Assembly: GCA_958450365.1 (NCBI GenBank) | Contig: CAUEEP010000733.1 | Coordinates: 3,265,001 to 3,329,000 of the forward strand | Direction of reading: 5' to 3' | Length of the DNA: 64,000 bases | Origin: Mesorhabditis belari | Lineage: Eukaryota; Nematoda; Chromadorea; Rhabditida; Rhabditidae | Shown: in pieces, positions 57,801-64,000 of the stretch | How positions within the stretch are numbered: the stretch's first letter is position 1 | Layout of the letters: each line of letters opens with the position of its first letter | The notes under the pieces: generated by a model | Told to the model about the DNA's origin: nothing | Database searches by the model: none | What the model saw: the letters and a program-made list of their open reading frames with translations, nothing else | Made by a program: the position numbers and the translations under genes

Positions 57801-59868
57801 GTATAATTCCTACCAGTAACGCTAAACTAGTCACGATTTCTACCCGAATATCGTAAGTGATTTGCTCGAAAAGCGATTCTTCGATTGGCATCGATGAATT
57901 CGAGAATTTTTGCTCAAAGAGGAGTTGAGTGAGACGAAGATTACAGGAACCGACCATAAGGCTTACCACAGCAAAAACACCTATAAGATTTGGTGATTGA
58001 AGGGGGTAAAACTCTTTAACTCACCCAATGAAACGTGTCTCGAAGTACCAAAACACATGTAAAAGAATGGAGGTATCAGCGAGGTGTAGAGGCCGTTCTC
58101 TGGGCGCATCCCAGCAAGATTCGCATAAGCCATGCCTGAAAGAAGATATGGTACTTATCGATTACAAATATACGAATAATAGGCCTTTTTGAAATGTTTG
58201 TAGTATTTTTTAATATTTATAATATAGTTTAAAGCATGCTCTCTCGATTATCATAACTAATAATCAAGTTTATCACTTTTTTGATATCGTTTGATAAAAC
58301 TTGCATAAGTGTAAACGATAAGTACTGAAGATAACTGGAATTACGCATAATTCAAATACTAGCTTTGTTTTAAAATGCAAATTTTTAAAGCTTACTAGGG
58401 AAAGGCACGAACGTGAGCTTTGGCTTGGACAGTGAGCTTTTGATTGGACAGTGAGCTTTTGCTTGGACAGTGAGCTTTTGATTGGACAGTGAGCTTTTGA
58501 TTGGACATTGAGCTTTTGCTTGGACAGTGAGCTTTTGATTGGACATTGAGCTTTTGCTTGGACAGTGAGCTTTTGATTGGACAGTGAGCTTTTGATTGGA
58601 CAGTGAGCTTTTGATTGGACAGCTTACTAGGAACCTAGTGCATTTTAGAATCGGATATGAGAAATCCGAATCTGTAATCTCTGTAATCTCCCAAATGACT
58701 TTCCAGGCGCAAGCGAAAATTTGATGTCAAATGCTTTAAAACGTTTCTCTCCTAGCCGAGGGCAAGGAGGTTGGTGGCCTAATGGATAACGCACTAAACG
58801 TCTGCCCACAGGGTTGAGGTCCGATCCCTGATGTGACTTTTCGTTTTTGTTTTTCTTTTGAAATAAATTCTAAGATTTTACAGTGCCTTTCGCTAGTTGA
58901 TGCTAATAGAAAATCTTTTTTTAAGCAAAGCAATTGGCGTTTCAATATGGATTTGCTCAAATCCTAGCTCCAGAATCTAGCTTTCCAAATTGGCAAAAAA
59001 GGAAAACTTGTAAAAGAAAACTTGAAACTTGGCAGTAGGCAAAACTTGAAAGAAAATGAGCTCTATTTCACCACCTTTCGCTTTTTCGATGACTTCAGAA
59101 AAATCTGGCGCTAAAAATGAATTCATTCACTAAAAATCACTTCACTTCACACTTCACAATTCACTAAAAATCGCTAAAAATGACTTCATTTGATTGATCG
59201 TTGAGAATTCATTTTACTATTTTGACTTAGCTATCAAGTTTATTTAGCGGTATGCATAAATTTGTTAAAGAAACTGTTAAGGTTACTGTTAAGGTTACTG
59301 TATGGTTCCTATTTAGTTTCCCCTCACCTTGTGGGACATGCATGATCCCAACAGTCAACCCGCCAATCACATCATTAATCAAATTCTCTTTCACATTATA
59401 TTTCGGTAACCATTTCAATATCGGCATCCATCCATATAAAGCGCTCGGCTTTAGATAATCTCTCACATCTTCTAACTTCTCCTAAACATTTGAATATTTA
59501 AAAAGAACTTTTTCTTTACTTGGATAATCTCCGAGGATTTCTTCTTCTTTCCACTGGCAATAAAGCCGAATTCTTCATCAAAGATATACTGCAATTTTAT
59601 TTGATTCTTATGAATGAACATAAAAAAAGAACTTTTTAGATTCAAAGTCATATTACCATATTTTCTGTAATAGTAGTGCAGTCTATAATAGTAGTGCAGG
59701 CTTGAGGGGGCTTGAAAAAATAGTAGTGCGCACTACTGTTACAGAAAATACGGTAATTTTCCATTCTCTCACCTGATTCTTATTCACTTTTTCATAATAA
59801 TTTTTCTCATCAACATCGGAAACTGAAGGAGTATCGTTGAGCTCACATACCAAAAGATTTGATGTCAT
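51865..59868 (-). CDS. SLC26 (SulP) anion transporter
   Basis: Twenty exons in phase, first 59868-59773, then 59588-59520, 59481-59328, 58135-58025, 57980-57799, 57756-57703, 57653-57543, 57120-56953, 56912-56830, 56778-56631, 56579-56487, 55838-55740, 55701-55606, 55290-55184, 52796-52722, 52639-52526, 52488-52377, 52323-52207, 52150-52096 and 51995-51865; about 724 residues. SLC26 proteins exchange or channel anions (sulfate, chloride, bicarbonate, oxalate) at the plasma membrane. Seen are ILKWLPKYNV, the signature VPQGMAYANLAGMRPENGLY, FGTSRHVSLG, VIAGFTTGAAVHVF, VALKGMFMQLKQIPTLW and a C-terminal STAS domain (APIIFTNAESF, VVIDLVGVPFVDFTGANSL, FFPSIEDAL). The 2.4-kb intron 14 hosts a gene on the other strand; other introns carry minisatellites. 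Substrate not predictable. Confidence 0.9.
54212..55029 (+). CDS. Secreted PLA2-like protein nested in an SLC26 intron
   Basis: Exons 54212-54347, 54456-54542 and 54836-55029 join in phase, about 138 residues. A signal peptide (IILLQLMSFLFLLTFSHA) precedes WKCGID, as in short nematode PLA2-like proteins. The third exon carries VNQCCIEHDNF and FCHCLEATGG, the CC..HD core of secreted phospholipase A2, which holds the catalytic His-Asp pair. The usual Cys after HD-x is Phe here, so one disulfide is lost. The 3' splice site of exon 2 (AACTGAG) lacks a pyrimidine tract, so that join is the weakest. It lies on the opposite strand within SLC26 intron 14. Active phospholipase or degenerate relative cannot be decided. 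Confidence 0.6.
54640..54715 (+). repeat. B-box-like remnant
   Basis: AGTTCGAGTCCGCGTTCTGC resembles a tRNA T arm and 3' end. There is no matching A box or cloverleaf. It lies in intron 2 of the PLA2-like gene. Confidence 0.3.
55425..55478. repeat. GCTATGAAAGC/CGCAG short tandem repeat
   Basis: Four AGCTATGAAAGC-type units mixed with GCCGCAGC units, in an SLC26 intron. Confidence 0.8.
56055..56326. repeat. 11-bp minisatellite ACCATATTGGA
   Basis: About 24 units with ACCTAATTGGA, ACCATATCCGA and ACATATTGGAA variants fill the 648-bp SLC26 intron 11. As 11 is not a multiple of 3, the repeat is open in several frames on both strands; these frames are artefacts. Confidence 0.95.
57270..57420 (+). 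repeat. tRNA-derived SINE-like copy in SLC26 intron 7
   Basis: ACATGGTTAAGTGCTAGAGG, a CTAGAG/CTCTAG stem, and GAGGGGTTCGAGCCCGC (B box) are followed by TTGCCGC and GTCTTTGATT repeats. The acceptor stem cannot be paired. Confidence 0.45.
58405..58625. repeat. 19-bp minisatellite GACAGTGAGCTTTTGATTG
   Basis: Ten to eleven units alternating GATTG and GCTTG, in SLC26 intron 3. Confidence 0.95.
58768..58845 (+). repeat. tRNA-Arg-like SINE copy in SLC26 intron 3
   Basis: GGTGGCCTAATGGATAACGC is a perfect tRNA-type A box and GAGGTCCGATCCCTGATG a B box at tRNA distance. The acceptor and anticodon stems do not pair, and the anticodon cannot be assigned. Confidence 0.5.
59655..59754. mobile_element. 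Short element with family G-type ends
   Basis: About 100 bp. The ends CATATTTTCTGTAATAGTAGTG and complement (CACTACTGTTACAGAAAATA) and a doubled AATAGTAGTGCAG word relate it to family G at 19106. It lies between exons 1 and 2 of SLC26. Confidence 0.7.
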
Positions 59869-60362
59869 CGAGTGGGAAGATCTAGAAATATCAAGTCTTT
59901 AAAAAGAACAACAGAAAAAGAACAGGAAAAGTGATTCTAAAAAAGAATTCACAAAATTCATTCAGCTTTTTAATGAAACTTGCAATAAAATCCAAAAAAC
60001 TTTCTGAAATTCTTTCAACTTTTAACTCTGAATCAAATTTTTTAATTAAACTTTGCAAAAACAATCCTAGAAACAATCATTTGTTGTCAGGGAAACGCTT
60101 TTTTTTCCTTTTTTTATACGTTTCCTGATTTTGGAGAGTTTAACACATTCGCGACGAGTCGTTTTTTTTTGCGTTACTGCCCCAGTGGACGAGGGGTGTC
60201 TCGCAAAGCTATTAGCCCCGAAATACACCTCCTATATATAAAATTACATACTGAATCCGAATCTCTAATCATATTTTGAAAATGTTGCTGCCTCAAAAAG
60301 AACTAATCGAATCTTTTTACATTTTGAAATTATCTTAAAAAGTTGAGAAGTTATAGCGCGTC

Positions 60363-61032
60363 AAAAATTTCGTCTACCGGTGGACCGAACCGTCCGAGGG
60401 GCCAGATGGCCTTCGTCCACCGGTAGACCGAATCGTCCAAGGGGCCAGATGGCCTTCGTCCACCGGTAGACCGAATCGTCCAAGGGGCCAGATGGCCTTC
60501 GTCTACCGGTGGACCGAATCGTCCAAGGGGCCAGATGGCCTTCGTCTACCGGTGGACCGAATCGTCCAAGGGGCCAGATGGCCTTCGTCTACCGGTGGAC
60601 CGAATCGTCCAAGGGGCCAGATGGCCTTCGTCTACCGGTGGACCGAATCGTCCAAGGGGCCAGATGGCCTCGTCTACCGGTGGCCGACGTCCAAGGGGCC
60701 AGATGGCCTTCGTCTACCGGTGGACCGAACGTCCAAGGGGCCAGATGGCCTTCGTCTACCGGTGGACCGAATCGTCCAAGGGGCAGATGGCCTTCGTCTA
60801 CCGGTGGACCGAATCGCCAAGGGGCCGATGGCCTTCGTCTACCGGGGAGAATCGTCCAAGGGGCCAGATGGCCTTCGTCTACCGGTGGACCGAATCGTCC
60901 AAGGGGCCAGATGGCCTTCGTCTACCGGTGGACCGAATCGTCCGAGGGGCCAGATGGCCTTCGTCCACTGGTGGACCGAATCGTCCGAGGGGCCAGATGG
61001 CCTTCGTCCACCGGTGGACCGAATCGTCCCGA
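60363..61032 (+). repeat. 43-bp GC-rich minisatellite
   Basis: About 15 units of 43 bp: CCGAATCGTCCAAGGGGCCA, GATGGCCTTCGTCTACCGGT and GGA. The outer units carry CGAGGGG and TCCACCGGT variants, and several central units have small deletions. All three forward frames stay open for over 160 codons only because the unit has no stops. It lies about 500 bp upstream of the SLC26 start. Confidence 0.95.
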
Positions 61033-63167
61033 ATGTGTTAAAGAAACTTTAACTTTAATTAACTGAGCTCAATATATAAGAAAAGTAAGAAGTAAGTAAG
61101 AATTAAGTAAGACATAGTAATATCTAATAGTAAGAAAAGAATAAAGTGAAACGAGTACTTTGTTCCAGACTGAATTCAGTCTGTAGACAAGTAAAAGGAT
61201 GCAAAAACGGAATTCAAACTGAGTTTAGGTGAAAACTTGAAACTTCTTGAACTCTACTGAAGAATTTAAGTTGTTTTTTTGAATGATTTAAATCGAAAAG
61301 GTACAAGGATTAGCCGATAAAGAACTTCAAAATCACTGAAGAAGAACAAATTCATAGCGAGAAATCGGCGTCTTCCCTTTTCCCATCTTTTTCTATCTCA
61401 TTTTAACCCAAAAATCATCCGTTCTCTAGGTAAATAGAGAGATTTCGGCTCTCTCTGAACCCAAGCAAGATATTCTTTTAAAACAAATCCCCTTTTCACA
61501 TCATCGAATAGCAATAAACAAGATTAACAAATGAATGAGTCCAATCAAATCATTCACTGTTTACGATTAGCCTTAATTCTTTTAAATCTTTACTTTTTGT
61601 AATAAGTAATACAATATAGCTATTTTAATTTCATTTGAATACAAGAAAATAGCTTTATTGAACTCATACAGGATGAATAGATGACTGGCTTCTTTTGAAT
61701 AGGACAGCTTCTACAGGAATTGGTTATCTGTATTCTTCTAAAACTAAAGTTCACTGTATCTTGGATTATCTTTACATAAAACTATTGACAAAAGTGAATC
61801 TCTAGCAGATAATGAAAAGAGTTAATTTCTAAAAGATACAGCAGATATTGTAGTGACTTAAACAGCTTTGACTGGCTTCTTTTGACAATATCTGCTGTAT
61901 CTTTTAGAAATTAACTCTTTTCATCTACAGTATCTTCTAGGATTTCAATTTGAAATTAAAGCAAGCTTGAAGCCACTCCAGGATCTCTTTCTGAGAATTT
62001 CTAAAAGATACAGCAGATATTGTAGTGCTTCTCAATTCTTAAGATAAGTCTCACTTTTCTAAAACATGCTTTCCTTTAAGCTTTGTGGATTGATGAACGA
62101 AATCCAATCATATGGATTGGATATGAAGACAAAATAACAAAGATCATAAAGAAAAGAAAACTCTGAAGTAATTCAAGACCAAGTTTATGACAAGAGGGAT
62201 TTACAAAGCTAACCACACTTTCAAAAAACTTAAAACCAGACAATATTTTTCAAGAAGCACAAGCTTGGCTTTGATTCAACACTTAAAAAATGTTTGAGTC
62301 TGAAAAGAAAAGCTTCTGAAAGAAAAGAAGGAATTTCATTGCATTGGGGGCATGAAAGGGCCAAGAGGAGTCCCATCCTCTTCCCCCTCTCCCCTTCCCC
62401 CTTCTCTTCTCCCCCCTTCAGCTCTTTTGGCCTTCAGCTCCCCCAGGGTCTCTTTTGGCTGTATTGATCTCACTCTCCGTGTTTTTTTTCTCTTTTTAAC
62501 CCATTGGCTTTTCTTTTTTTGCCTCTTCTGCTTTTGGCTATATTTATAACAGCTGATGGGTCGCTTGAGAGGCAAAAATGCTCTTGAAATCAAAAGTCTT
62601 CAGTTTCACTTGACCTTTAAAATGTTTAAGTTTAAAGGAATTCATCAAGAGCTCTGAAAAAGCTTGTACTTTGTGTTCAAAAGTAGAAACACATGATTTC
62701 TGATGTACTCAACACATCTTTTTGAAATCTAGCAGGTACAGTAGAAATTTGTGCACAGGAAAGGATGCGTTTCTATTCTCTTTTGAGCAGATGCAGAAAG
62801 ACAGAAAGACAGAGAGTATGCAGAAAGACAATTATTCAGAAGTTTATTACTTGTGAATCAAATTAAACTCAAATTAAGATCAAATTAAGCTCAAAAGACT
62901 GGAAATTCAGTACTAAAAAGCTTTGTTTCTTCCTTTTTTTGAACACAAAGTACACCCGAACAGTTCTAAACTTTAACAATTTCCTTTTACAATCAATTTC
63001 CCTTTTAATTTTAGATTTTAAGTTTCATGAACAGAAATATAAACAATTTATTCATGAAAAGAAAAATAAACAAAAAAGAAATCACAATCGATGCACTCAA
63101 AATGAACACTAGCCCTCTAATCATTTACAAATTCAAACAGAAATTCAGAAATTAATTCTCTTAACGA
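61033..63167. other. No gene seen; inverted repeat and simple repeats
   Basis: AAGTAAG-type repeats lie at 61080-61120. Inverted arms 61806-61853 and 61889-61930 share GTTAATTTCTAAAAGATACA + GCAGATATTGT, and a third copy of the AGATACAGCAGATATTGTAG block is at 62004. A C/T-rich tract is at 62360-62430. This should include the 3' region of the PRPSAP-like gene and the promoter side of SLC26. Confidence 0.5.
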
Positions 63168-63400
63168 TCAATCGTCCAAAGTGATATCTCTGAAAAAGTA
63201 CTTTTAGTTAAAATTGAACAACTTTAAAGTATTATGTAGAAATGTTTTCAATTTTAGCAATACCTGAACAACTGCGCCATTGACTCATCGTAATAGATGC
63301 GTCTCACCGCCTCACACAACATCAGCGAGATATCGACGGTTTTGATTTTATGACATCTCATCTTTTGCATTTCGTGAGGAACCGTATTTGTGACGATAAC
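63168..63400 (-). CDS. PRPP synthetase-associated protein (PRPSAP-like), last two exons
   Basis: Exons 63400-63264 and 63189-63168 join in phase and give the C-terminal 52 residues; the rest lies beyond the right edge. The peptide [20 protein letters not shown] + TVDISLML then [20 protein letters not shown] + LDD matches the C-terminus of the phosphoribosyl-pyrophosphate synthetase family. The KIKTVDIS and final LFR-x-I-x-x-DD form points to the associated (regulatory) proteins rather than the catalytic synthetase. These regulate PRPP supply for nucleotide synthesis in the cytosol. Confidence 0.8.
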
Positions 63401-63499
63401 CTGAAAGTTTCCATAGTTAGATTAGAATAAAGTTAGAGTCAAAGTTATTCAAAAAGTTATTTTTCCAAGACAGACCCGAGCCCAGACTTTACTAGATCT

Positions 63500-63566
63500 A
63501 TTGGGTTGGTGAATTGAAAACTGCCGGCTATTGTCATATGTGACAGTTTTTTTCACCAACCCAATA
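63500..63566. mobile_element. 67-bp mini-MITE with family D ends
   Basis: ATTGGGTTGGTGAATTGAAA and its partner TTTCACCAACCCAAT face each other, with a TA at each side. The inner arms AAACTGCCGGCTATTGTCAT / ATGTGACAGTTTTT partly pair. It shares its first ~12 bp with the 720-bp element at 12534. Confidence 0.75.
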
Positions 63567-63724
63567 GCAAAATTTACTAGTTTCGCCTCATCTTGACGGA
63601 ATAACTTCTTTCAAATTTCAAATATTTGCTAGCTATTTATTTTTTAGAAACTAGATTCAATTCTGCGTTTGTACATATAGAATGGATGACAGAGTAACCA
63701 AAATAATCCTAAACATTGATGACG

Positions 63725-63992
63725 AGCTTTGGTTGATTCATTGATTCATTGATTTAGCTTGATTTGATTCATTGATTTAGCTTGATTTGATTCATTGATT
63801 TAGCTTCATTTGATTCATTGATTTAGCTTCATTTGATTCATTGATTTAGCTTCATTTGATTCATTGATTTAGCTTCATTTGATTCATTGATTTAGCTTCA
63901 TTTGATTCATTGATTTAGCTTCATTTGATTCATTGATTTAGCTTCATTTGATTCATTGATTTAGCATTGATCGATTCATTGATTTAGCTTTT
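63725..63992. repeat. 23-bp minisatellite
   Basis: About eleven units of TTGATTTAGCTTCATTTGAT + TCA in the presumed intron of the PRPSAP-like gene. Confidence 0.95.
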
Positions 63993-64000
63993 CTGGCCAA

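Noticed and set aside
60492..61066. Three overlapping ~170-186 codon plus-strand frames
   Set aside because: A 43-bp stop-free repeat gives three open frames. There is no start context, domain or splice partner.

Overview
This window is nematode nuclear DNA. Most genes are cut by many short introns with T-rich 3' splice sites (TTTAG or TTTCAG). The gene content is typical of nematodes: an FMRFamide-receptor-like GPCR, a nematode-type 7TM chemoreceptor, a short secreted PLA2-like protein and SR splicing factors. The DNA is AT-rich and full of foldback transposons (MITEs), Tc1/mariner elements, tRNA-derived SINE-like copies and minisatellites. I joined exons by hand, using open frame, splice consensus and splice phase; none of the models is backed by transcripts.

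Left third (1-24.3 kb): transposon-rich. It holds three tandem ~400-bp repeats, several foldback families, a Tc1-type element with long inverted repeats (6663-8486), and a 7TM receptor gene starting 16 bp beyond it (8503-11683, +). Two paralogous basic/coiled-coil genes follow (14145-15719 and 16764-18616, +). The second carries in an intron a copied exon of the receptor, flanked by ~155-bp direct repeats. A small membrane protein with two PPxY motifs lies at 22214-22612 (-), then a broken Tc3-like transposase.

Middle (24.3-40.4 kb): a 12-exon neuropeptide receptor (25763-31998, -) of about 427 residues, whose introns hold several MITEs and SINE-like copies. After it comes about 8.4 kb with repeats but no gene I can support.

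Right third (40.4-64 kb): a dense run of minus-strand genes. In transcription order these are an SLC26 anion transporter (59868-51865, 20 exons, about 724 residues, complete), a DOCK-D-like gene that lacks the middle of the protein (51559-47950), the spliceosome factor CWC25 (47394-44809), a two-RRM SR protein (44290-42420) and an unidentified gene end (41954-40448). A PLA2-like gene (54212-55029, +) sits inside an SLC26 intron on the opposite strand. The last exons of a PRPP-synthetase-associated protein (63400-63168, -) enter from the right edge.

The most notable items are the short DOCK-D gene, the mobilised receptor exon, the nested PLA2-like gene, a candidate poison exon in the SR gene, and the IR/DR architecture of the Tc1 element.
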